Source: an uncultured Hungatella sp. (lineage in GTDB: Bacteria > Bacillota > Clostridia > Lachnospirales > Lachnospiraceae). From it: a stretch of 40,430 nt of DNA. Positions 1-7,794 of this stretch are shown one piece after another (positions within the stretch are counted from its first letter, which is position 1; each line of letters starts with the position of its first letter). Position numbers and translations under genes: made by a program. The stretch covers positions 1 through 40,430 of the forward strand of contig CAJTUV010000031.1 of assembly GCA_910579515.1 (NCBI GenBank), read 5' to 3'. The notes below the pieces were generated by a model, which did not search any database, was not told where the DNA came from, and saw nothing but the letters and a program-made list of their open reading frames with translations.

Positions 1-26
1 TTACTATATTTCATGCATACAGCATA

Positions 27-67
27 AAGTGCCACCGCCCCACTATTTATGAGGGATTGTGGCACTT
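27..67. repeat. Inverted repeat (hairpin) downstream of the LacI gene
   Basis: AAGTGCCAC at 27-35 pairs perfectly with GTGGCACTT at 59-67 around a 23-nt loop. It lies beyond the 3' end of the leftward LacI gene. Neither side has a clear T-run, so it may be a weak terminator or part of a feature outside the window. Confidence 0.4.
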
Positions 68-148
68 GCTTGATTCTTAAAGTGTCAAAAACGAGGTATA
101 CCACACGCCTTTGTTTTAAACAATCAGCCTTTTTCTAACTCGGGCTAT

Positions 149-1153
149 TTAAAAACAGGAATTTCGTTCAACCAGGGACACGTTTACTTCAATTTTTACT
201 GGCGGCATCAGAGGTTCTTTGATTCGGCTTATGAGCCTTTGGGCAGCCAGACGGCCCATATATTTTTTCGGAACGTCCATAGTCGTCAGAGAAGGCTCCA
301 CAATCGAGCAGATAGGAAGATTGTCAAATCCTATGATTGCAATGTCTTGTGGGATTCGAAATCCTTTTTGACGGAAAGCCTTAAGTGCTCCTGCGGCAAT
401 GAGGTCATTGTCTGCAAAATAGCAGGGGCCTGGCTCTTCTCCTTCGTTTAAAAGCTCCAGCATGTCTGCGCAGGCTCCTTCTATGGAAGGGGTTAAGGAA
501 TGAACGAAACTTTTTGACGCTGACATACCGTTGGCTCTGACTGCTTTATAAAATCCGTCAGACCGTTCATTGAAATTATGGATAGGGTAGGAGGATTTCA
601 GATAGCCCGGCTGTTTTTTGGTCTTTCTTATCAAGTAGCTGGTGGCCAGAAAAGCGCCTTGAATATTGTTGATGGATATGCAGTCTAAGGGACTGGTTTC
701 AAAGTAGCTGTCTAAAAGAATGACGGGAGCCGGCAGATGGATAAATGGCTTAAGATCCTCTGGGGCCATTTCTGTCCCTAACAGAATAATCCCGATGCAG
801 TCAGAGTACTGAATAGATTCGATCTGTTTTTCCAGGGAAGCTTCGTCTTCATAGACATAAACGATTTTTATCTTATAATCTTTTTCCTGGCAGGACTGAA
901 CAATGCCTTCTGACAGCTGGGAGAAAAAGGGAGTGTCCATTACTATGGCTCCATGCTTTTTGTAGATGACAAAATAGAGGCTTTTTGCAGTCTGAGGGTT
1001 TTTGGAAATTCTGGTAAAGTCATATCCATATTGGCGGGCTGTCTCAAGAACCAGTTTTCGGGTAGCAGTACTGACGCCTGGTTTGTTGTTTAAAGCCATG
1101 GAGACAGCAGCCTGGGATAAGTTTAGCTTTTGGGCAAGTTCTTTTGCGGTCAT
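149..1153 (-). CDS. LacI-family transcriptional regulator
   Basis: A 334-residue DNA-binding repressor, the usual LacI-family length. The N-terminus MTAKELAQKLNLSQAAVSMA is the LacI helix-turn-helix, followed by the hinge and a periplasmic-binding-protein-like sugar domain ending near SLTTMDVPKKYMGRLAA. I chose the ATG at 1151-1153 because AAGGAG sits just upstream and the HTH begins at residue 2; the longer open frame upstream has no domain content. The gene is divergent from a glycosidase and an esterase, so it most likely controls them in response to a saccharide. Three inverted repeats in the 170-bp divergent region are the obvious operator candidates. The ligand cannot be read from sequence. 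Confidence 0.93.
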   Translation of the reverse strand: MTAKELAQKLNLSQAAVSMALNNKPGVSTATRKLVLETARQYGYDFTRISKNPQTAKSLYFVIYKKHGAIVMDTPFFSQLSEGIVQSCQEKDYKIKIVYVYEDEASLEKQIESIQYSDCIGIILLGTEMAPEDLKPFIHLPAPVILLDSYFETSPLDCISINNIQGAFLATSYLIRKTKKQPGYLKSSYPIHNFNERSDGFYKAVRANGMSASKSFVHSLTPSIEGACADMLELLNEGEEPGPCYFADNDLIAAGALKAFRQKGFRIPQDIAIIGFDNLPICSIVEPSLTTMDVPKKYMGRLAAQRLISRIKEPLMPPVKIEVNVSLVERNSCF

Positions 1154-1200
1154 TTTCAGAGCTCCTTTCTTGATAAACTCAGATATAGTATGAAGGATGA

Positions 1201-1268
1201 ACTTAATCATTGCAAGTATTAAGTAAAAAAATTTAGTAAAAAATACTAAATTTCTTAATGATATTAAG
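1201..1268. promoter_or_regulatory. Cluster of three inverted repeats, candidate LacI-family operators
   Basis: Three perfect inverted repeats lie in the divergent region: ACTTAAT/ATTAAGT (1201-1207 and 1218-1224), TTTAGTA/TACTAAA (1232-1238 and 1244-1250, spacer of five A) and CTTAAT/ATTAAG (1254-1259 and 1263-1268, spacer GAT). The first and third share the half-site CTTAAT. The third sits just upstream of the TATAAT that probably drives the glycosidase gene. They lack the central CG typical of many LacI operators, so the assignment is inference. Confidence 0.5.
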
Positions 1269-1280
1269 TGAAAACACATT

Positions 1281-1286
1281 TATAAT
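1281..1286 (+). promoter_or_regulatory. Probable -10 element for the glycosidase/esterase operon
   Basis: TATAAT lies 39 nt before the chosen start codon. No good -35 hexamer is present 16-18 nt upstream, which fits a regulated promoter. The expected -35 position overlaps the third inverted repeat (1254-1268). Confidence 0.4.
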
Positions 1287-1324
1287 AAGGTAAAACAGAA
1301 CAGAGGAGAATGGGGAGTATAAAA

Positions 1325-2770
1325 ATGGAGAAATTAAGAATTTCTGAAAATGGAAGATATTTTATCAAGGAGGACGGTTCGCCCTTTGTCTGGCTGGCAG
1401 ATACTGTGTGGACCATGCCTCAGCGTATGAAGTGGGATGATGTGATTTATCTGATGGAGAAAAGAAAAAGCCAGGGCTTTACGGTGCTCCAGATGGTGGC
1501 TCTTGATCCGGAACGGGATGTGGAGATGAGAAATCCGGCCGGAGAAAAGGCGCTTTTTAGCGACTGTCTGGATGAACCCAATGAAACATATTTTAAGTAT
1601 CTGGACTGGATTTTGGATCGAGCAGAGGAATACGGTTTTTATGTGCTGCTCCTTCCAGTATGGGGACAGCTTGTTGTGGGAGACGATTGGACGGGAAAAA
1701 CATTTCCCAAAACCGTTACAGAGGAAAATGCATTCAATTATGGAAAGTGGATTGGAAACCGATATAAAGACAGAAACCAGATTGTATGGTGTCTGGGAGG
1801 AGACAGGCAGCCCGTTCATAAAGGGGTGGATTATAAAAATGTCTGGCGGCGTATGGCTGAGGGGCTGGCAAAGGGATTGACAGGAAAGGCTGCAGACGCC
1901 GGCGTTCCCAGTCCGGTTTGGGAAGAACTTCTTTTGACATATCATGCGTGCCATGAAAGAGGGACAGGAGAGTGTTCTTCTTTATCTTATTGGGAAGAAA
2001 AGGAGCCGTGGATTCGGTTTGTTATGCTTCAGTCTGGTCATGGCCTTATAGCGAAAAACTATGAGCTTGTAAAGAGAGAGTATAATCGAAGCCTGGTTCG
2101 CCCCGTGTGGGATGGGGAGCCTGCATATGAAGACATGCCTACTGCATGGCCTCCCACTGGAGATTCTTTTCATGATACCTGGATGGTACGCAAAAGAGCC
2201 TATTGGAGTCTGCTTGCAGGGTCTTTCGGGCATACGTATGGACATTCCAGCGTCTGGTGCAGCATATCAGAAAAAGAACAAAATATTATTTCCAGAATCA
2301 GCTGGTTTCAGGCTTTAGATTCAAAAGGATCACAGCAGATGAAATATCTGAGAGATTTTATGGAAGCCACCAATATTATGACCTGTGTGCCATGTCAGGA
2401 GATGATTGCACAGCAGGATGGGTCAGAAGAAATGGACCGTCATATTCAGGCGTGCCGTAATCCAGAAGGAAAATTTTGCTGTGTCTATTTTCCAAGCGGA
2501 GGCAGCGCCGCTTTATATCTGGATAGACTCGCTTTAAACGAAAATAAAGCGTATTTGTGGTGGTGGAATCCCAGAGACGGAAAATTTTGCGAAAAAGGTC
2601 CAAAACATATGTCAGTTTCAGAAGGGCCGCTTAAAGTCTGCGCTCCGTCTGAAGGGGCACAAGAGGATTGGGTGCTTCTTGTGACGAGCACTGCAACGGA
2701 CGCCCCAATCCCAGAAAGAACCTATTTTTCTATAACAAAAAAAGAAGAAGGGAAATCATTTGATTGGTAG
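1325..2770 (+). CDS. DUF4038/GH140-like glycoside hydrolase (apiosidase-like)
   Basis: A 481-residue cytoplasmic protein with the DUF4038 (apiosidase-like TIM barrel) fold signature: the N-terminal block with GSPFVWLADTVW, WCLGGDRQP around Asp160, and WDGEPAYEDMP around Glu265. The two acidic residues sit where GH140-type retaining enzymes have acid/base and nucleophile, so catalysis is plausible. The C-terminal part (YLWWWNPRDG) resembles the small beta domain that follows DUF4038. GH140 members remove apiose from rhamnogalacturonan II, but the family is broad and the substrate here is unknown. There is no signal peptide. An ATG at 1310 is also in frame, but its GAGGAG is too close; GGGGAG at 1312-1317 suits 1325. 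The esterase gene follows after 12 nt. Confidence 0.82.
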   Translation: MEKLRISENGRYFIKEDGSPFVWLADTVWTMPQRMKWDDVIYLMEKRKSQGFTVLQMVALDPERDVEMRNPAGEKALFSDCLDEPNETYFKYLDWILDRAEEYGFYVLLLPVWGQLVVGDDWTGKTFPKTVTEENAFNYGKWIGNRYKDRNQIVWCLGGDRQPVHKGVDYKNVWRRMAEGLAKGLTGKAADAGVPSPVWEELLLTYHACHERGTGECSSLSYWEEKEPWIRFVMLQSGHGLIAKNYELVKREYNRSLVRPVWDGEPAYEDMPTAWPPTGDSFHDTWMVRKRAYWSLLAGSFGHTYGHSSVWCSISEKEQNIISRISWFQALDSKGSQQMKYLRDFMEATNIMTCVPCQEMIAQQDGSEEMDRHIQACRNPEGKFCCVYFPSGGSAALYLDRLALNENKAYLWWWNPRDGKFCEKGPKHMSVSEGPLKVCAPSEGAQEDWVLLVTSTATDAPIPERTYFSITKKEEGKSFDW

Positions 2771-2782
2771 GAGGAAGAATAA

Positions 2783-3994
2783 ATGTATCAGTATGACGTG
2801 GAATGGTTTGTAAATGAAGATGGAGCACAGGTAAGACGTTTGATTCTTCATCTTCCAGAAAAAGCGGATCTTCTGGACGTGAAGGCAGACTGTTTTTGTG
2901 TGTACGCAGAGCGCAGGGACGAGAAGGGGAATCTGGTTTATTCCCATCCTGTCTGGTATGAGAAGGAACTGAAAAAATCAGCAGGATATCGGACTGTTCT
3001 GGCAGCCTACCCGTCTACCAAAGAAGGAGAGCCTGTGCGCACTGGAGATTACATCACATTAGAATTAGACATGAATGACTTCCTTTCCAGAGCCATGGTA
3101 ACCATTTCTGACCGGAATAAATTTGTGGATTGTACGTTTCGTGTGATGCAGACAAAAGAGATTGGCGCCATGGCAGGCATGGTGTTTGATAAGCCTGGCC
3201 AAATCCGCTGCCCGCAGACAAAAGATTGGAAACAAGGCGTGTCTTCTTATGAGAAAATGCCTTTGGGCTATGGGTTTTACAGGCCCCAAAATGACGATAA
3301 CAAGCCTCTTCCGCTGATTATCTGGCTTCACGGTGCAGGAGAAGGCGGAATGGACCCAAGAATTGCATATATGGGAAATGAAGTGACGGCTTTATCCTCA
3401 GAGAAAATTCAGAGTTATTTTGGCGCTGCCTGGGTTCTGGCGCCTCAATGCCCGACCATGTGGATGGACGACGGCTCTGGCGAGTATGGACGCACTGGAA
3501 AAAGCATGTATGTCCACGCATTAAAAGCACTCATTGATGAATTTGTGGAAAATCATTTGGTTGACCGCAGACGGATTTACCTGGGCGGGTGTTCAAACGG
3601 CGGGTTTATGACGATGAGAATGCTGATTGATTACCCAGACTATTTTGCAGCCGCCTATCCCATGTGTGAAGCTTTGTATGATGAGACGATAACCGACCAG
3701 GACATTGCCTCTATCTGCCACATTCCTGTCTGGTTCCTTCATGCCATGACAGACAGCGTGGTGAGCCCAGAGGAAACCTCAGCGCCTACCTATAAACGGT
3801 TAATCAGGGCGGGGGCAAAAAACGTCCACTTCACGTATATCAACGACCGCCCGCCATTCCCCATGGTAAACCATGCCTGCTGGAGACTGGGACTGAGAGA
3901 AAAAGAAAACTATGATTTTGATAATAAGCCGGTGATGAAAGACGGGAAGGAAGTTACCAGATTTCAGTGGCTGGCAGGCTTTTCCAGACCATAA
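2783..3994 (+). CDS. Alpha/beta-hydrolase esterase (PHB depolymerase/prolyl-oligopeptidase-like)
   Basis: A 403-residue serine hydrolase. Residues 1-150 form an N-terminal beta-rich region. The hydrolase core follows, with the oxyanion-type motif LIIWLHGAGEGG, the nucleophile elbow GGCSNGGF (Ser271), an acidic residue in AMTDSVV (Asp324) and the histidine in VNHACW (His364), a complete triad in the expected order. No signal peptide is visible, so it should act inside the cell on imported substrate. A GGAGG lies between the glycosidase stop and this ATG, so the two are one operon. The pairing suggests removal of an acyl or similar ester from an oligosaccharide before or after glycosidic cleavage. 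The substrate is inference only. Confidence 0.8.
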   Translation: MYQYDVEWFVNEDGAQVRRLILHLPEKADLLDVKADCFCVYAERRDEKGNLVYSHPVWYEKELKKSAGYRTVLAAYPSTKEGEPVRTGDYITLELDMNDFLSRAMVTISDRNKFVDCTFRVMQTKEIGAMAGMVFDKPGQIRCPQTKDWKQGVSSYEKMPLGYGFYRPQNDDNKPLPLIIWLHGAGEGGMDPRIAYMGNEVTALSSEKIQSYFGAAWVLAPQCPTMWMDDGSGEYGRTGKSMYVHALKALIDEFVENHLVDRRRIYLGGCSNGGFMTMRMLIDYPDYFAAAYPMCEALYDETITDQDIASICHIPVWFLHAMTDSVVSPEETSAPTYKRLIRAGAKNVHFTYINDRPPFPMVNHACWRLGLREKENYDFDNKPVMKDGKEVTRFQWLAGFSRP

Positions 3995-4011
3995 TACTTT
4001 GAAACCTCTTA

Positions 4012-4040
4012 TTGACCGCTTAACCAGAAAGAATTATAAT
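4012..4040 (+). promoter_or_regulatory. SigA-type promoter
   Basis: TTGACC (4012-4017) and TATAAT (4035-4040) are separated by exactly 17 bp, about 107 nt before the oxidoreductase start. It separates this gene from the upstream carbohydrate operon. Confidence 0.8.
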
Positions 4041-4147
4041 AGAAACCAAAGAAAAACTAGACAGTACCCTTAAAAATGTACTCTCGGAATCTCTCTTTCA
4101 AGCGCAAAGAGACGCCGGGAGCACATGAAAGGGGAGAGGAGGAATTT

Positions 4148-6718
4148 ATGAGGTATGTAATTCTTGGGGGCGTTGCTGCAGGGACAAAGGCAGCTGCAAA
4201 ATTAAAGCGCTGCGACAGGCAGGCAGAGGTAAAAGTATTTACAAAGGGAACGGATATTTCCTACGCAGGCTGCGGACTTCCCTACTATATTGGGGGAGAT
4301 ATTCCAGACAGGGAATCTCTGATTGTCAACTCCCCTGAAAAATATGCGGCTCTCACAGGGGCCCAGGTGTTTACAGGAAGCGAAGCGGTAGGGGTTGACT
4401 GGGGGAAGAAAACCGTTTCTTTCCGAAAAGCGTCAGGCGAAAGTTTTGAAGAGACGTATGACAAACTGATTATCGCCACAGGTGCGGTTCCTTTTGTTCC
4501 TCCAGTGGAGGGAACCGGCTTAGAAGGCGTTTTCTGCGTGCGGACTCCTGACGATGCAGTGCAGGCAAGAGAGTACATACAAAAGAATCACTGCCGAAGA
4601 GCTGTGGTGTGCGGAGCAGGCTTTATTGGACTGGAAGTAGCGGAAAATCTGATGGTTCAGGGCCTGGAGGTAACGGTTATCGATGCCGCGTCCCAGATTA
4701 TGCCAAACGCTTTTGATGCAGAAATGGCGGATTATGCGAAAAGGCAGTTAAAAGCGGCGGGGATGCGGGTTTTCGTGTCAACCAGTCTAAAAGGAATTAA
4801 GGGTTCTGGACGTGCAGAGGCTGTGGAGACAGACAATGGCCTGATCCCAGCGGATTTGGTGATTCTGGCTATCGGTGTTCGGCCGGCTACAGGATTTTTG
4901 GCGGATTCAGGACTGGAGATGTTTAAGGGGACCATTCTGACTGATGATAAGCTTCAGACCAATATTCCTGACGTGTATGCGGCGGGAGATTGTGCTATGG
5001 TGAAAAATGCCCTGACAGGACAGCCTCAGTGGTCTGCCATGGGCTCAACTGCCAATATCGCAGCCAGAGTTCTTGCAAAGAAGTTAAATGGAAGTGAAGA
5101 GATCTATAAAGGCTGTCTGGGAACCGGCGTTGTGCGGCTTTTGTCCACACTCAATGGAGGAAGGACCGGAATGACAGAGGCAGGGGCAAAAGCTGCCGGC
5201 TATGACGTTACCACCGCGGTCTGTGTTGTGGATGATAAGGCTCATTATTATCCAGGCGCGTCTCCATTTATGGTTAAAATGATTGCAGAAACAGAGAGCA
5301 GAAGGCTCCTGGGCATTCAGGTATTAGGGGCTGGAGCAGTGGATAAGATGGTGGACGTTGCTGTGACAGGAATCTTTCAGGGAATGAAACTTCAGGACTT
5401 TGACACCCTTGACTTTGCCTATGCGCCTCCATTTTCCACGGCCATTCATCCGTTTGTCACAGCATGTTATATTCTGGAAAATAAGCTGGACGGCGTGTTG
5501 GAGAGTATGACCCCGGCGGAGTATCTGGCAGGAGCGGCAAAGGATTACATCGTGATTGACACTCTTCCTGTAGCAGGTATCCCTAATGCAAGATGGATTG
5601 ATTTGACAAAGGTGACAGAGCCAATCAAAGATTTGGAATTAGACGCCAAACTTCTTTTGGTATGTGCCAGAGGGAAGAGAGGCTATTTCCTTCAGAATCG
5701 TCTGAAGGCTCTGGGATACACCAATACTCTGGTACTGGAGGGTGGAATCACCTTCAATGAAGTGAAAGTCCCAAGAAACGGCAGGAAACTTACAGGGGAA
5801 GAAATCAAGAGAGTCAAGGGTCTTGGATGCCTTCAGGATAAGCGGTACGATGATGTGTTCAATGTCCGAGTGATTACGAGAAACGGAAAAATCACTTCTG
5901 AGGAACAGAAAAAAATTGCAGAGGCTGCAGAGCGTTTTGGTTCTGGAGAAGTAACCATGACAACCCGTCTGACCCTGGAAATTCAGGGTGTTCCTTATGA
6001 TAATATAGAGGACCTTATGGGATTTTTAAAGGAGTCTGGGCTGGAGACAGGCGGAACCGGCTCCAAGGTACGTCCTGTGGTGTCCTGTAAGGGAACCACC
6101 TGCCAATATGGTCTGATTGACACCTTTGCCCTTTCCGAAAAGCTCCATAAACTGTTTTATATTGGGTATCACGGAGTTTCCCTGCCTCATAAATTTAAGA
6201 TTGCAGTGGGAGGCTGTCCCAACAACTGCGTGAAGCCAAACTTAAACGATGTGGGAATTATCGGCCAGCGCGTGCCGGAGATTGATTTGTCTAAGTGCCG
6301 CGGCTGTAAGGTGTGTCAGGTAGAAAAGGCCTGCCCGATCCATGTAGCCGCAATGGAGGACGGAAAAATCAAGATTCATGCAAATGAATGTAATCACTGC
6401 GGGCGGTGTATTTCCAAATGTCCATTTGATGCGGTGAATGAATCCGCAGTGGGTTACCGGATTTATCTGGGCGGACGCTGGGGCAAGAAGGTGGCCGAGG
6501 GCCAGCCTCTTGACCGGATTTTCACCTCAGAGGAAGAGGTGATTCAGATGGTGGAGCAGATTCTTTTGTTCTTCAGAGACGAAGGCCAGACAGGAGAGCG
6601 GCTTGCGGATACGGTTGCCAGACTGGGATTTGACTATGTACAGGATAAACTTCTTAACAGCAAGATTGACAGAGAAGCGATTTTAAAGAAGAATGTGGTG
6701 GGAGGAGCTACTTGTTAA
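4148..6718 (+). CDS. CoA-disulfide reductase / rhodanese / sulfite-reductase-like / ferredoxin fusion
   Basis: An 856-residue redox protein with four modules. Residues 1-440 are a pyridine-nucleotide disulfide reductase of the CoA-disulfide-reductase class: FAD motif GGVAAGTKAAAKLK and the single active Cys42 in SYAGCGLPYYIGG. Residues about 455-545 are a rhodanese domain with its active-site loop CARGKRGY (Cys506). Residues about 570-710 resemble a nitrite/sulfite-reductase half with CKGTTC (Cys647, Cys652) and GGCPNNC (Cys690, Cys694), the usual siroheme/4Fe-4S ligand set but with CX4C in place of CX5C. The C-terminus has two ferredoxin-type clusters (CRGCKVC from Cys717 and CNHCGRCISKCP). 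The start at 4148 follows GAGAGGAGG; an in-frame ATG at 4076 lacks a site. It is probably cytoplasmic and NAD(P)H-dependent in persulfide, sulfur or sulfite reduction. Confidence 0.85.
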   Translation: MRYVILGGVAAGTKAAAKLKRCDRQAEVKVFTKGTDISYAGCGLPYYIGGDIPDRESLIVNSPEKYAALTGAQVFTGSEAVGVDWGKKTVSFRKASGESFEETYDKLIIATGAVPFVPPVEGTGLEGVFCVRTPDDAVQAREYIQKNHCRRAVVCGAGFIGLEVAENLMVQGLEVTVIDAASQIMPNAFDAEMADYAKRQLKAAGMRVFVSTSLKGIKGSGRAEAVETDNGLIPADLVILAIGVRPATGFLADSGLEMFKGTILTDDKLQTNIPDVYAAGDCAMVKNALTGQPQWSAMGSTANIAARVLAKKLNGSEEIYKGCLGTGVVRLLSTLNGGRTGMTEAGAKAAGYDVTTAVCVVDDKAHYYPGASPFMVKMIAETESRRLLGIQVLGAGAVDKMVDVAVTGIFQGMKLQDFDTLDFAYAPPFSTAIHPFVTACYILENKLDGVLESMTPAEYLAGAAKDYIVIDTLPVAGIPNARWIDLTKVTEPIKDLELDAKLLLVCARGKRGYFLQNRLKALGYTNTLVLEGGITFNEVKVPRNGRKLTGEEIKRVKGLGCLQDKRYDDVFNVRVITRNGKITSEEQKKIAEAAERFGSGEVTMTTRLTLEIQGVPYDNIEDLMGFLKESGLETGGTGSKVRPVVSCKGTTCQYGLIDTFALSEKLHKLFYIGYHGVSLPHKFKIAVGGCPNNCVKPNLNDVGIIGQRVPEIDLSKCRGCKVCQVEKACPIHVAAMEDGKIKIHANECNHCGRCISKCPFDAVNESAVGYRIYLGGRWGKKVAEGQPLDRIFTSEEEVIQMVEQILLFFRDEGQTGERLADTVARLGFDYVQDKLLNSKIDREAILKKNVVGGATC

Positions 6719-6752
6719 GAAAACTTCTATATTTTTCCAGAAAGAAAAACGA

Positions 6753-6781
6753 TAGACTTTTTTATTCAATAATGTTATAAT
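6753..6781 (+). promoter_or_regulatory. Promoter of the folT riboswitch transcript
   Basis: TAGACT (6753-6758) and TATAAT (6776-6781) are 17 bp apart, and the riboswitch begins 33 nt after the -10. Confidence 0.65.
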
Positions 6782-6813
6782 TGTCCGGTGTTTAAAAAAT
6801 AAAATAAAGAAAA

Positions 6814-6910
6814 GCAGAGTAGGCTTATGCGCGTTAAGTGCTTACCGGACGGGGAGTTGCCGGTGGGACGAAGGAAGTGATTCCGCGGTGCGTAAGCCGC
6901 ATCCCGCTGC
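6814..6910 (+). promoter_or_regulatory. THF (tetrahydrofolate) riboswitch
   Basis: The segment has the conserved THF-riboswitch core AGAGTAG followed by GCGCGTTAAGTG. The long stem GGCTTATGC (6822-6830) pairs with GCGTAAGCC (6890-6898). Inside it are an ACCGG/CCGGT hairpin (6843-6863) and a GGAA/TTCC hairpin, and the outer stem is GCAG/CTGC (6814-6817 with 6907-6910). It precedes a folate-type ECF S component, the classic context for this RNA. Folate excess is expected to shut the transporter off. Confidence 0.93.
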
Positions 6911-6930
6911 AATGGAAGATAGGTTGATTA

Positions 6931-6964
6931 TCTCCTGTTGTGGTAAGAGGTCTGCAAAGGAGGT
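6931..6964 (+). promoter_or_regulatory. Possible Shine-Dalgarno sequestering pair below the THF riboswitch
   Basis: CTCCT inside 6931-6936 is complementary to AGGAG inside the strong ribosome binding site AAAGGAGGT (6956-6964). A short GATA/TATC hairpin precedes it. This would suit translational control by the riboswitch. There is no T-run here that would indicate a transcription terminator. Confidence 0.4.
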
Positions 6965-6973
6965 AATTTTTCT

Positions 6974-7540
6974 ATGAAAAAATTGGCAACTTTGTTTTCG
7001 GATTCTTACAGAGAGTTTCGTCAGGTGAAAACCATAGCGACGCTTGGCATGTTCGGAGCCATTTCCATGGTTCTTGGCTCTCTGACCATTGTGATTGGCG
7101 ACTATATCAAGATTGGGTTTTCCAGTATCGCCCAGCAGTTTGTCTACTATCTGTTTGGTCCGGCTGTAGGCGGATTTTTTGGGGGAGCCATGGATATTTT
7201 AAAATATTTTGTCAAGCCTACAGGAGCATTTTTTCCGGGTTGGACGATCGGCGCTATGGTGGCGGGAGTATTATACGGGTGCTTTTTTTACAAAAAGCCG
7301 TTAACGCTTGTAAGAGTTCTGGTTGCGGAGCTGACGGTGGCGGTTGTGTGCAACATGATTTTGGGGACCTTATGGCTGGCGATTATGTATGAAAAGGGAT
7401 TTTGGGTTCTGCTGCCTATGCGGGTGATTAAAAACTTGGTGATGTGGCCGGTCAATTCCATTCTGTTTTATTCACTGACCTGGACTATGGAACATACTGG
7501 AGTTTTTCGGATTGTGAGATGCTCTGGAAAAGCACGATAA
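6974..7540 (+). CDS. folT: Folate ECF transporter S component
   Basis: A 188-residue integral membrane protein with about five to six hydrophobic segments and the S-component hallmark region (FGPAVGGFFGGAMDILKYFV), followed by GAFFPGWTIGAMVAGVLYG. This is the substrate-binding subunit that captures folate and docks on the shared EcfA/EcfA'/EcfT module, which is encoded elsewhere. Specificity for folate is inferred mainly from the THF riboswitch directly upstream; the family assignment itself is clear. The start follows AAAGGAGGT at proper spacing. The next gene is a folate-cofactor enzyme, thyX, but a hairpin and about 190 further bases separate the two. Confidence 0.88.
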   Translation: MKKLATLFSDSYREFRQVKTIATLGMFGAISMVLGSLTIVIGDYIKIGFSSIAQQFVYYLFGPAVGGFFGGAMDILKYFVKPTGAFFPGWTIGAMVAGVLYGCFFYKKPLTLVRVLVAELTVAVVCNMILGTLWLAIMYEKGFWVLLPMRVIKNLVMWPVNSILFYSLTWTMEHTGVFRIVRCSGKAR

Positions 7541-7558
7541 TTTATGAGATAATACAAT

Positions 7559-7604
7559 GAGGGCGTCGCAAAATCATCAAATTAGATAATTGAGCGATGC
7601 CCTC
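7559..7604 (+). terminator. Hairpin after folT, probable terminator
   Basis: GAGGGCGTCGC (7559-7569) pairs with GCGATGCCCTC (7594-7604), 11 bp with one G-U pair. The loop is 24 nt and the downstream T content is weak (GTTCTATATAT), so this is a modest terminator. Confidence 0.5.
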
Positions 7605-7794
7605 GTTCTATATATGCAAAATCCAGAAAGAATCTTTTGATAAGCAGGAATAAATGTGCCAGGTAAAGATTATCCATTAAGTTCTGGTAGCTTTTCTTAT
7701 TGAAAGATGATATTATAAAATGAAAACAAAAGCGGCCTGCAAAATAAGTCCTGCCGCCGGCTGAAATATAAAAACAAGCGGAGAAATTTAAATA

